57,614 bases of DNA from Bacteroidales bacterium. Its GTDB lineage: Bacteria > Bacteroidota > Bacteroidia > Bacteroidales > ML635J-15. The notes under the pieces were generated by a model that saw nothing but the letters and a program-made list of their open reading frames with translations, was not told where the DNA came from and did no database searches. Positions 35,470-43,590 of this stretch are shown one piece after another; positions within the stretch are counted from its first letter, which is position 1, and each line of letters begins with the position of its first letter. Location of the stretch: contig JAGOLH010000009.1 of NCBI GenBank assembly GCA_017994175.1, positions 1 to 57,614 of the forward strand. The letters are read 5' to 3'. The position numbers and the translations under genes were made by a program.

Positions 35470-35815
35470 TCTATAGTATTATTGTAAATATGCATTGCTA
35501 TTCAAGTCATTAATAAAATATAGAAAAAAGAACTGCTAATCGAAGTTAAAATTCATATAAAGTTTATATATATCTGGTTTACAATTATTTATAAATATAA
35601 TTTATGCTTATTTTATTATTTATTTCATCAAAATACACAATAATACACAAATTAATAAATTATTACTTTAGTTATTAAATTTAACAGATTGATTTATTGT
35701 AAATTAAATAATAAATATTTACTTATTTTATGACTACGTAAAGACTAATTAATTGCTTTACAATAGTGAATTTAAATGTATTGAAATTATTATTGCTCTT
35801 GGGTTACATTTGTTA

Positions 35816-35859
35816 ATATTTACAATTATCACAGATATTATATTTAATATTGTAAATAT
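35816..35859. repeat. 11-bp perfect inverted repeat
   Basis: ATATTTACAAT at 35816-35826 is the exact reverse complement of ATTGTAAATAT at 35849-35859, with a 22-bp spacer. It overlaps the end of an additional TTACATTTGTTAA site. Too AT-rich for a stable terminator; more likely a protein-binding site. Confidence 0.5.
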
Positions 35860-35878
35860 CATGCAAATTTTGGAAATT

Positions 35879-35953
35879 CCAAATTTCGCAAATTCGACAT
35901 AATCTATTCAAAAAGGTGTTTTCCATTCTTTTGAAAAAAGAGTCGAAATTTGG
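35879..35953. repeat. Nested inverted repeat after the YciB-Nudix gene
   Basis: CCAAATTTCG (35879-35888) pairs with CGAAATTTGG (35944-35953); inside it TTCAAAA pairs with TTTTGAA. On the minus strand this lies 26 bp beyond the YciB-Nudix stop codon, so it may fold at the 3' end of that mRNA. No T-run follows. Confidence 0.4.
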
Positions 35954-35979
35954 GGCAAAAAACTGCCTTTTACAGGGTG

Positions 35980-37074
35980 TTATTTTTGTGTTTTAGAAAT
36001 TATTTTTGGGAGCTCCTTTTGAAGAATCGAAAACTCAAACTCAAAATTTGGCGTAAATAATCCATTACTCAATTCTGTTTTTATTTCAGCCTGACTCCAG
36101 AACCTCACCTCCTCTATCTCTGATTTTTCAAAATCAGGTATTGAATTCATGAAAGCAACAAAACTGAACACAAGTTCTTTTTCGATTTCGCTTTCCCAAA
36201 TATAGCGAATCATAAAAACCGGTTTTAAATTCTCTATTAATAACTCTTCACTGGCTTCTCTGAGCAACGCGGCTTCAATAGTTTCTCCCAAATCGACATG
36301 ACCTCCAACAGCCGTATCCCATTTCCCGGGCTGAATACTCTTCGAAATGCTCCTCTTCTGAAGCAATATCATTCTGTTTCCGTTAATTATATGCAAATGA
36401 ACTACTGGATGCAAAAGCTTGCTTCCATTATGAACTGCTTCGCGGGTAGCTTTTCCGGTCAATCGCCCGTTTTCATCGACTAGCGGGACCCATTCACTAA
36501 AGGGTGTAACAGCCAACGGTTTATGAAACCGAACTCTTAGGAATTCAAAAAATATAAAAGCACCAAAAACTATGAAAAGCAAAGGACCGCTTATAAAAGC
36601 CCATGCCCTTTCACTCATATAAAATGCTGCATATAAAACCAATAATGTATGCATAACTAAAATCCAAAACAGAATTGTTAATGTAAAATTCAGGCGTTTT
36701 TCGGCCTCCTTATCAATTGAAAAATTTTTAAGGTATCTACGCGACATTAACAGCATCAGATTCTTACCTGAAAATACTGATATACCTACAATTACGCATA
36801 AAATTACACCGATAATGGCAGGTTTGGTTTTAAAGAAAACTGCATTTTCGGTTAGTAACGAAATGATTCCAAGGGCAACGATGAGCAACGTATCGAGAAG
36901 GACAAACTTCTCGAGTTTATGTTGTTTGATATATATTATTATAAGTTCGGTAATGCCTGTTGCAACAGCTACATACAAACCTACCTGCGTACCCCATATT
37001 TCATCAGCCGCAATGAAAATAAGCAGTGGAAGCATGCCCGGTAAAAGATTTTTAAGTAAAGATGCCTGTTTCAT
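35980..37074 (-). CDS. YciB/IspZ-like membrane domain fused to an IPP-isomerase-type Nudix hydrolase
   Basis: Seen: 364 residues. Residues 1-190 hold about six hydrophobic segments with a YciB-like pattern: LLPGMLPLLIFIAADEIWG, then FKTKPAIIGVILCVIVG, then FSGKNLMLLMSRRYL. Residues about 195-350 form a Nudix domain of the isopentenyl-diphosphate-isomerase type, with the full Nudix box G258-x5-E264-x7-R272-E273-x2-E276-E277. Known: YciB helps envelope and septum integrity in proteobacteria; Nudix enzymes cut nucleoside or prenyl diphosphates. Inference: a membrane-tethered diphosphate hydrolase. The membrane half is less certain than the Nudix half. A -7-like TATTTTTG box lies at 37101-37094. 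Confidence 0.75.
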   Translation of the reverse strand: MKQASLLKNLLPGMLPLLIFIAADEIWGTQVGLYVAVATGITELIIIYIKQHKLEKFVLLDTLLIVALGIISLLTENAVFFKTKPAIIGVILCVIVGISVFSGKNLMLLMSRRYLKNFSIDKEAEKRLNFTLTILFWILVMHTLLVLYAAFYMSERAWAFISGPLLFIVFGAFIFFEFLRVRFHKPLAVTPFSEWVPLVDENGRLTGKATREAVHNGSKLLHPVVHLHIINGNRMILLQKRSISKSIQPGKWDTAVGGHVDLGETIEAALLREASEELLIENLKPVFMIRYIWESEIEKELVFSFVAFMNSIPDFEKSEIEEVRFWSQAEIKTELSNGLFTPNFEFEFSILQKELPKIISKTQK

Positions 37075-37170
37075 AGATACACAACCATAGGTGCAAAAAT
37101 ATTCTTTATCGTTGTTATTTTAACAATTTATTATGTACTTTTACAATTGATTGACACAAAAACAATAACC

Positions 37171-38985
37171 ATGAAAACTATTCTTTCTTTTCTCACACGC
37201 CACAGGCAGGTATTAGTTTTTTTATTTTTAATTACAATGGTCATGTGTTTCCCTTTTGCAGCTGAAGCCCGAATGGGCGGTGCCGGAGGTGGAGGCAGCA
37301 GCAATGGCGGAGGCGGAGGTGATGGTGGAATTATATATTTAATATTATACTTGTTAATTAACCCGGATTTTTTTCCCTGGAATATTATAATATTAGCAAT
37401 AATAGTTGTATTGTATTTTATCCTACGAAAAAAAGCCAAACAGCGTTCTATTCTTAATTCAATTCCCAATACAGCAAAAATGCAGGCTGAGGGCGTAAAA
37501 ACCATTTCTTTACCCGGTTTGGATGTTGCCTCATTCACCGAAAAGGTTAAAACTGCTTTTGTTCAACTGCAGGAAGCCTGGGCAGCTAAAAATATGGGTA
37601 AAGTCAGGCGCTACATTAGCGATGGGATGTATCAGCGATTGAACATTCAGTTTAAAATGATGGATATGCTCAAGCAGCTAAACGAACTCGCTAAAATCGA
37701 TGTTAAGGGTGTGTACCTCGATAAAGCCTATCAGGATGGGGTGAATGACGTAGTTCACGTTGCCATTCATGCAGTTATTACCGATAAATTTATCTCGGAG
37801 GAGTTCAAACAGCTTGCTTCAGGTGGGCGTGAAGAATTTGTGGAATACTGGTCATTTATAAGAAAAACGGGAGCTGTTGAAAAAGATATGTACCACACCG
37901 TAAATTGCCCCAATTGCGGTGGAGAGCTTCCCCTTGATGGTGGAGAGATAAGCAAGTGTCCGTACTGTTCGACCATTACCAATAGCGGTGCTTACGACTG
38001 GGTTCTTGCAGAAATCACCCAAGCCGACGATTACAAATCGGGGAATGCGCTACATGACCTTAGCCGCAATCTTGGCGACAGGCTCGAAGGGCTCACTCAG
38101 GAATACCCTGATTTTTCAGTTCAATATATCGAAGATATTACCAGTAATGGGTTTCTTCAGATTGAAACTGCAAGGGTGCTGCGAAAACCGGAGCTGATGA
38201 GAAGGTTTGTCAGCAACGAATTGTTCGAAAAACTATCAACAGAAATACAAAATTCATCACCATTCCTGTATAACAGAATTTTCTTAAGCGATGTAACCTT
38301 AATTGGAGGACTTTCTGATAGCAACATCAACAGCCTTACAGTTTCTGTAAAAATGTCGTACCAACGGGTATCTGTTTCGAAAGGTTCTCTCACCATTATT
38401 GATCCGGCGGTTGTTTCTTCTTCACGAATTGTGTTGCTCAGCAGAGATGCCAAAGCTCAACAGCCCAAAGCATCGTTGTATGCACACCAGTGTCCCTCAT
38501 GCGGGGGAACATTGGGCGATACTACTGACCTCACCTGCCCTTATTGTGGTGCAACCATTAACTCAATGATGTATGAGTGGATTATTACCGATATCATGGA
38601 TATTGCCGATTATACCCAATTCTACAGAACTCAGTACGACAAATTTGCTGCCGGTATTAAACCGGGAAAAATCGATGCAATGTTCAAAATTCGCGATTAT
38701 GCTTTTAATAACGTACTGATAATAATTGCTGCAGACGGAAAATTTACGCAGGAAGAAATTGATTTTGCCAATCTGATTGCAAAAAAATGGGGTTATGATA
38801 CAAATAAAATCCAGGGCATGATCGATATGGCTAAAAACAACCAGCTGGTATTACGTATGCCTGACGATAAAAAAGACCGTGAGAAAATTTATAAACTCAT
38901 GGAAAAGGCTGCTCATATCGACAATGAGCTTGACCCAACCGAACAGGCTTTGCTTGAACATGTTAAAAAAGAATATCTTTCGTAA
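37171..38985 (+). CDS. Membrane protein with Tim44-like regions, two zinc ribbons and a TerB-like C terminus
   Basis: Seen: ATG 37171 chosen over an upstream TTG because a signal-type sequence follows. 604 residues: hydrophobic signal (12-33), Gly-rich linker (36-53), transmembrane segment (about 54-86), Tim44-like domain (about 115-235), zinc ribbon with C246, C249, C263 and C266, a second Tim44-like region (about 290-430), a second zinc ribbon with C441, C444, C456 and C459, and a TerB-like C-terminal domain (about 490-604; IIAADGKFTQEEIDFANLIAKKWG). Known: bacterial Tim44-like proteins are membrane-linked and poorly understood. The order of parts suggests the domain-ribbon unit was duplicated. 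Function unknown. Confidence 0.78.
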   Translation: MKTILSFLTRHRQVLVFLFLITMVMCFPFAAEARMGGAGGGGSSNGGGGGDGGIIYLILYLLINPDFFPWNIIILAIIVVLYFILRKKAKQRSILNSIPNTAKMQAEGVKTISLPGLDVASFTEKVKTAFVQLQEAWAAKNMGKVRRYISDGMYQRLNIQFKMMDMLKQLNELAKIDVKGVYLDKAYQDGVNDVVHVAIHAVITDKFISEEFKQLASGGREEFVEYWSFIRKTGAVEKDMYHTVNCPNCGGELPLDGGEISKCPYCSTITNSGAYDWVLAEITQADDYKSGNALHDLSRNLGDRLEGLTQEYPDFSVQYIEDITSNGFLQIETARVLRKPELMRRFVSNELFEKLSTEIQNSSPFLYNRIFLSDVTLIGGLSDSNINSLTVSVKMSYQRVSVSKGSLTIIDPAVVSSSRIVLLSRDAKAQQPKASLYAHQCPSCGGTLGDTTDLTCPYCGATINSMMYEWIITDIMDIADYTQFYRTQYDKFAAGIKPGKIDAMFKIRDYAFNNVLIIIAADGKFTQEEIDFANLIAKKWGYDTNKIQGMIDMAKNNQLVLRMPDDKKDREKIYKLMEKAAHIDNELDPTEQALLEHVKKEYLS

Positions 38986-39129
38986 GCAGATCTGGCTAAT
39001 ATTATTTGGCGTATTAAAAGCGGACAGTATAATTTTAGGTAATTTTACGAATTTTAATGAATTTTATTATACCCTATCTGTTTGATTATCAATAATTAAA
39101 TAATTTTTAACATTTTTTTTATGAAAATA

Positions 39130-39160
39130 TTTGGAATTTAAAATTAATTAGGTATTTTTG
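39130..39160 (+). promoter_or_regulatory. Bacteroidota-type promoter of the ECF sigma factor gene
   Basis: TTTG at 39130-39133, a 19-bp spacer, TATTTTTG at 39153-39160: a perfect match to the -33/-7 consensus. It sits 30 bp before the sigma factor ATG. Confidence 0.65.
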
Positions 39161-39190
39161 TACCTAAATAACTATTTAATACAACACATC

Positions 39191-39691
39191 ATGAATATCG
39201 ACAATTTAAACCACAGATTAATACAAGCTCAGAGCGGCCTTACCTACTATGCACTAAGCCTTACAAATGACGAAGACAGTGCCAAGGACCTTGTTCAGGA
39301 AACTTTCCTGAAGGTTCTGTCAAATACCGAAAAATATACGAACGATACAAACTTCAACGCATGGTTGTTTACAATCTTGAAAAATACGTTTATAAACACA
39401 TTCAATAAGCTATCAACGAAAAAAACGATTCGTGACACAAGCGACGACGAGTATATTTTACGCAACACTCGTTACGATGCCGAGACTCCTGATTCCGTGC
39501 TTGGTAATAGCGAAATTGTACATGCTTTGGAATCGCTCGAAGATGATTACAAAATACCCTTCACCAGTTTTGTAAATGGTTATAAATATCACGAAATTGC
39601 GGAAATGATGAATCTGCCTATTGGCACGGTTAAGAGTCGCATTTATTTTGCAAGGAAAAAACTGATGGATGTTTTGACTGACTTCAGGTAA
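39191..39691 (+). CDS. RNA polymerase ECF-type sigma factor
   Basis: Seen: ATG 39191 (an upstream TTG at 39158 overlaps the -7 box and is rejected); 166 residues. Region 2 has YYALSLTNDEDSAKDLVQET and NFNAWLFTILKNTFIN; region 4 has YKYHEIAEMMNLPIGTVKSR and IYFARKKLMDVL. This is the common short ECF form of Bacteroidota. No anti-sigma gene is adjacent. It is followed by a terminator and then by two PorE-like envelope genes. Known: in Porphyromonas an ECF sigma (SigP) drives type IX secretion genes; whether this one does so is unknown. Confidence 0.93.
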   Translation: MNIDNLNHRLIQAQSGLTYYALSLTNDEDSAKDLVQETFLKVLSNTEKYTNDTNFNAWLFTILKNTFINTFNKLSTKKTIRDTSDDEYILRNTRYDAETPDSVLGNSEIVHALESLEDDYKIPFTSFVNGYKYHEIAEMMNLPIGTVKSRIYFARKKLMDVLTDFR

Positions 39692-39713
39692 TTCGATAGA
39701 AAATAAATTAAAG

Positions 39714-39754
39714 CAGCCTTATTATTACACCAAATTTTAGGGCTGTTTTTTTTT
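39714..39754 (+). terminator. Rho-independent terminator after the sigma factor gene
   Basis: CAGCC (39714-39718) pairs with GGCTG (39741-39745), extended by GCAA/TTT pairs, and is followed by nine T residues. It lies 22 bp after the stop codon. Confidence 0.7.
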
Positions 39755-39824
39755 CTATTTCATCCCGGTTATTGTTGCATTTTTAAAAATTATCTATATT
39801 TATGCACATTAATCATAAAAATTG

Positions 39825-41366
39825 ATGAAATACTTTCTTTTAATTGTTTTATTTATTGCAACGTGCAACAATTTATTCAGTCAGTTTGGGCTTAAAAGCG
39901 GAATAAATTCATACTCCAAAGAGCAATACTATACCTGCATCCGGAAGTTAGAGCCCGTGGCAAATAACACAAAAACCGACCCTATCAAAAGATCGGAAGC
40001 TGCATTTTATGTTGGACTTTCTTATTTGAAGCTCTCGAGACCTGCAGATGCAGTTGGGTATTTCAGGTTATCTATTTCTTCAGGGCCAGGCATTAACGAA
40101 GCATATCTTTTTCTTGGAGAATCGCTGCAAATGATTGAGCAGTTCAATGAAGCAGAAAAAAATTACCAGAAATATATTTCGCTTGCACCCGACGATACTA
40201 TTGGAAGAAATAAATATAATAGTCTGAAATATTGCAAAGAACGGATGCAGCAGAGGTCAGAATACTATGTTCAGATAATGCCGAGTTTTAATACTGCAGA
40301 AATGGATTATTGCCCGTTTTTCGATGCTAAAGATTACAGCACAGTATATTTCACCAGTTCACGTTATCTCGAAAGTAAAGTGCCAACAAACAAGGAATCC
40401 GGTGAATCGTATTCAAACATTTACAGAACCACACAATTGAAAGATGGGTTCTGGTCGTTGGCCGAAAAAATTCCGGGAGATGTTAATACGAAATACGATG
40501 AAGGTACTGCTTCACTTAACAGGCAATCTAAAAATCTCTACTTCACCCGCTGTTTACACAGCACACGAAGCGACAAAGCATGCAGAATATATGTGGCCAC
40601 GAAAAGCGGTAATTACTGGACTAAAGCTGAGCAAGTATATATTCCTGAGCTTCCCGAAAAGGTTTCCATCGGACACCCCTGTATTTCGTATGACGAATTA
40701 ACGCTATATTTTACTGCTGATAGTTTACCTGGAAGTTATGGTGGTAAAGACATATATAAGGTTTCAAGGGCAAAAAAATCGGATTTATTTGGTGCTCCTC
40801 AGAACCTTGGTCCTGCGATAAACACACGTTGCGATGAAAGCTATCCTTACGTCCGTTCCGACAACATATTTTACTTTGCTTCAAACGGTCACCCGGGTAT
40901 GGGTGGTTACGACATTTTTAAAGCCGTTCCACTTGGGGGAGTAGCATTCGAAATCGAGAATATGGGGTATCCTATAAACTCTCCGCACGATGACTTTGGC
41001 ATAGTTTTTATGGACGATGAAGAACAAGGTTATTTGTCATCAGAACGTATTGGTGGTATGGGAAAATCGGACATATATCTTTTTTATAAAACCGAAATCA
41101 CCTTCGATGTTAGCGGCACGGTTTGGGACAAACAGGCAAATAAACCTCTAAGCAATGTTAAAATAAGCCTGATGAATACCGAATATAAAGTATTGGCTAC
41201 TTTCGAGACAAATCAGGTTGGGAAATACATGATCAAGCTCGATAAAAAGTCGGATTATTATTTGTATTTCTATCATTCTGATTATAAAACTGAAAAAATT
41301 GAAATCTCAACCAACGATTTAAACGAAACCAAACACTTTACTAGAGAAATATTTCTTGTAAAATGA
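39825..41366 (+). CDS. PorE-like protein without OmpA domain (TPR, beta-propeller, CNA/carboxypeptidase-regulatory-like)
   Basis: Seen: ATG 39825; 513 residues; signal peptide (1-20, ending LFSQ); TPR region (about 25-125; AAFYVGLSYLKLSRPADAVGYF); WD40-like PD40 beta-propeller repeats (about 150-415; YSTVYFTSSR, KNLYFTRCL, LTLYFTADS, NIFYFASNGHPGMGGYDIFKA, EQGYLSSERIGGMGKSDIY); C-terminal beta-sandwich (about 425-513; VSGTVWDKQANKPLSNVKIS). It is a paralogue of the next gene but lacks its OmpA domain. Probably periplasmic or outer-membrane associated. The two genes lie 33 bp apart. Confidence 0.82.
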   Translation: MKYFLLIVLFIATCNNLFSQFGLKSGINSYSKEQYYTCIRKLEPVANNTKTDPIKRSEAAFYVGLSYLKLSRPADAVGYFRLSISSGPGINEAYLFLGESLQMIEQFNEAEKNYQKYISLAPDDTIGRNKYNSLKYCKERMQQRSEYYVQIMPSFNTAEMDYCPFFDAKDYSTVYFTSSRYLESKVPTNKESGESYSNIYRTTQLKDGFWSLAEKIPGDVNTKYDEGTASLNRQSKNLYFTRCLHSTRSDKACRIYVATKSGNYWTKAEQVYIPELPEKVSIGHPCISYDELTLYFTADSLPGSYGGKDIYKVSRAKKSDLFGAPQNLGPAINTRCDESYPYVRSDNIFYFASNGHPGMGGYDIFKAVPLGGVAFEIENMGYPINSPHDDFGIVFMDDEEQGYLSSERIGGMGKSDIYLFYKTEITFDVSGTVWDKQANKPLSNVKISLMNTEYKVLATFETNQVGKYMIKLDKKSDYYLYFYHSDYKTEKIEISTNDLNETKHFTREIFLVK

Positions 41367-41399
41367 CTTTAAGAATGTATATTTGAAAAATTTTTTTTT

Positions 41400-43493
41400 A
41401 TGAAGCGCATTATTACCATACTGATTTTAACATTTGCCGGTTCACTGCTATTTGCCCAGCAATCGTTAATCGAAAAAGGCGACGAAGCCTTCGACAGTTA
41501 TATGTTCGAAATTGCAGCTGATTATTATCAGAAAGCCCTGCCGGCAATTAAAACAAAAGATGAAAAAGCCAGAGTTTGCTTTCGACTAGGAATCTCCTAT
41601 TTCGAAATCGGCAAATTCACTCAGGCTGAAGAAAGCTTTACGGAAGCTTTTACAATTATAACGTATGAGAATGCCGATAATCCCGAATTAAACAAAGGTG
41701 AGGTATTGCTGAAATATGCCGACGCATTGCGAATGAGCGGAAAATACGAAAAAGCCATCAACATATACGAGTTATATTTAAAAAAAGAGCCTAACGATTA
41801 CCGTGCTTTGAACGGTAAAGAATCGTGTATCAATGCTCCCAAATGGATTAACCGCCCAACGCGTTACAAAGTAACCAATGTTGCAAATTTCAATTCGGCA
41901 AAACTTGACTTTTCACCGGTATGGTCATCTAAAGATTATCGAAGCATTTACTTCACAACATCGCGTGATGGTACATTAGGAAACAGAGACAATTACAAAT
42001 CGGGGCAGAAATTCACCGACCTTTTCGAAGCAGCTCAAGATCGTAAAGGCACCTGGAGCGAACCGACACCACTTGTTGGAGAAATCAATTCGGAGTTTGA
42101 CGAAGGAGCTGCTTCGGTTGGTCCCAGAGGCACTGAAATAATATTCACCCGTTGTGAAGCCGGTAAAAACATCGACATTCCCTGTAAACTGTATTTTGCA
42201 TCTAAAAGAGGAAATGTTTGGTCAACTCCTGTCGAAATAAATATTCCCGGATTTGAAGGCTTTGAAGTGGGATATCCTGCTATTAGCAAGACCGGAAATC
42301 ATGTGGTTTTTGCGAGTAACAAATCGGGTGGCTATGGTGGCATGGACTTGTATAAAGCTGACTTTGACATCAAGACAGGCCAGATATCGAATGTAGCTAA
42401 TCTGGGATACAATATCAATACCACCGGTGATGAAGTATTCCCATATCTGAAAGAGGACAATAAATTGTATTTTGCTTCCGATGGCAGAGGTGGTATGGGC
42501 GGTCTTGACATTTTCGTTGCAACACCTTATGAGGGGGGCCTTTTTAAAGATGCCCAAAATCTCCGGTATCCGATAAATTCCTCATACGATGATTTCGGTA
42601 TCGTTTTCAAAGGCAATAACGAAGAAGGGTATTTCTCCTCAAATCGCCCGGGCGGCAAAGGTGGCGACGACATCTACAGTTTTATTCTCCCTCCGCTGAT
42701 TGTCAAGGTGCAGGGATTTGTTAAGGACACAACAGACATGTCTAAAATTGTTCGTTTGAAGGATGCATCGGTAACCCTACTCGATGACCAGAGCATTGTT
42801 AAGGAAATGAAGTCAGATGCTACCGGTGCTTTCTCATTTGAACTTGTGCCTGGGAAAAACTATACCTTAAAAGCCATGGTTAATGAAAATTATTTTGCAA
42901 ATTCCGTTTCGTTTACTACCAAAGGCGTTGAATACGACACTGTAATTTTTATCGACCTGAATCTGGCTAAGATTCCATTGATCATTGAACTTCCAAATAT
43001 TGAATATGAGCTTGCTAAAGCCGATTTACGCCCTGAATCCACCGTTTCACTTGACAACCTTGTAAAAACTCTGAACGATAACCCGCATATAACAATAGAA
43101 CTCCGTGCACATACCGATTACAGGGGTGGTGATGATTATAACATGGATCTCTCTTACCGTCGTGCCAAATCGTGCGTTGATTATCTGGTTCTTAATGGTA
43201 TCGATTCACTTCGCCTTACTTCCAAAGGTTTTGGAGAAACAATGCCCAAAGTAATCGATGAAAAAACCGCTGCACAATTCCCCTTTCTGAAAGCAGGAGA
43301 TGTTCTTACTCCTGAGTTTATCGATAAACTCCCTGGCAAGGAGAAACAGGAAATATGCCATCAGTTGAACAGACGTACTGAATTCAGTGTACTTCGCAAA
43401 GATTATAATCTTATTGATGAACATTCAATAAATGAAGATAATAAAGACGGAAACCTGAATAAGCCTCCCCAAAACAAGTCGGAAGACTTCTAG
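41400..43493 (+). CDS. PorE-like OmpA-family protein (TPR, PD40 propeller, regulatory-like domain, OmpA)
   Basis: Seen: 697 residues; signal peptide (1-19, ending LFAQ); TPR (about 25-140); PD40 propeller (about 165-430; repeated YFTTSRDG, YFASKRG, YFASDGRGGMGGLDIF and GYFSSNRPGGKGGDDIY); carboxypeptidase-regulatory-like sandwich (about 437-520); OmpA peptidoglycan-binding domain (about 535-675; ELRAHTDYRGGDDYN then LSYRRAKSCVDYL). Known: this domain order is that of PorE of the type IX secretion system, which ties the complex to peptidoglycan. Bacteroidota hold many paralogues, so a T9SS role is plausible but unproven. A terminator follows. Confidence 0.85.
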   Translation: MKRIITILILTFAGSLLFAQQSLIEKGDEAFDSYMFEIAADYYQKALPAIKTKDEKARVCFRLGISYFEIGKFTQAEESFTEAFTIITYENADNPELNKGEVLLKYADALRMSGKYEKAINIYELYLKKEPNDYRALNGKESCINAPKWINRPTRYKVTNVANFNSAKLDFSPVWSSKDYRSIYFTTSRDGTLGNRDNYKSGQKFTDLFEAAQDRKGTWSEPTPLVGEINSEFDEGAASVGPRGTEIIFTRCEAGKNIDIPCKLYFASKRGNVWSTPVEINIPGFEGFEVGYPAISKTGNHVVFASNKSGGYGGMDLYKADFDIKTGQISNVANLGYNINTTGDEVFPYLKEDNKLYFASDGRGGMGGLDIFVATPYEGGLFKDAQNLRYPINSSYDDFGIVFKGNNEEGYFSSNRPGGKGGDDIYSFILPPLIVKVQGFVKDTTDMSKIVRLKDASVTLLDDQSIVKEMKSDATGAFSFELVPGKNYTLKAMVNENYFANSVSFTTKGVEYDTVIFIDLNLAKIPLIIELPNIEYELAKADLRPESTVSLDNLVKTLNDNPHITIELRAHTDYRGGDDYNMDLSYRRAKSCVDYLVLNGIDSLRLTSKGFGETMPKVIDEKTAAQFPFLKAGDVLTPEFIDKLPGKEKQEICHQLNRRTEFSVLRKDYNLIDEHSINEDNKDGNLNKPPQNKSEDF

Positions 43494-43509
43494 GGCTTTT
43501 CAAAGCATT

Positions 43510-43546
43510 ATAGTGCCTGCGTTTTCTTAACTCAGGCACTATTTTT
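43510..43546 (+). terminator. Rho-independent terminator after the PorE-like gene
   Basis: ATAGTGCCTG (43510-43519) pairs with CAGGCACTAT (43533-43542), a perfect 10-bp stem with a 13-nt loop, followed by TTTTATT. It separates the PorE-like pair from purM. Confidence 0.85.
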
Positions 43547-43590
43547 ATTACCAAGTTAATTTATTAATTTTGTGCGCCAAATCAAATACA

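Larger units (their letters stand above)
35372..35979. other. 608-bp AT-rich spacer between the YciB-Nudix gene and the XRE gene
   Basis: No ORF or RNA gene recognised on either strand. It holds the three-copy palindrome array near 35394-35467, another TTACATTTGTTAA site (core 35806-35813), an 11-bp inverted repeat (35816-35859), a nested inverted repeat (35879-35953), and a pair of AATACACAA direct repeats near 35635-35655. It is the longest gene-free stretch in the window and far richer in A and T than its surroundings. Confidence 0.6.

Noticed and set aside
35470..35800. Possible replication origin in the AT-rich spacer
   Set aside because: High AT content and repeated AATACACAA suggested it, but no cluster of DnaA boxes (TTATCCACA type) and no origin-linked genes such as dnaA or dnaN are present.
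37131..37538. Antisense open frame of 135 residues with a poly-proline stretch
   Set aside because: It is the mirror of the Gly-rich linker of the Tim44-like gene on the plus strand; composition has no sense as a protein and it has no signals.
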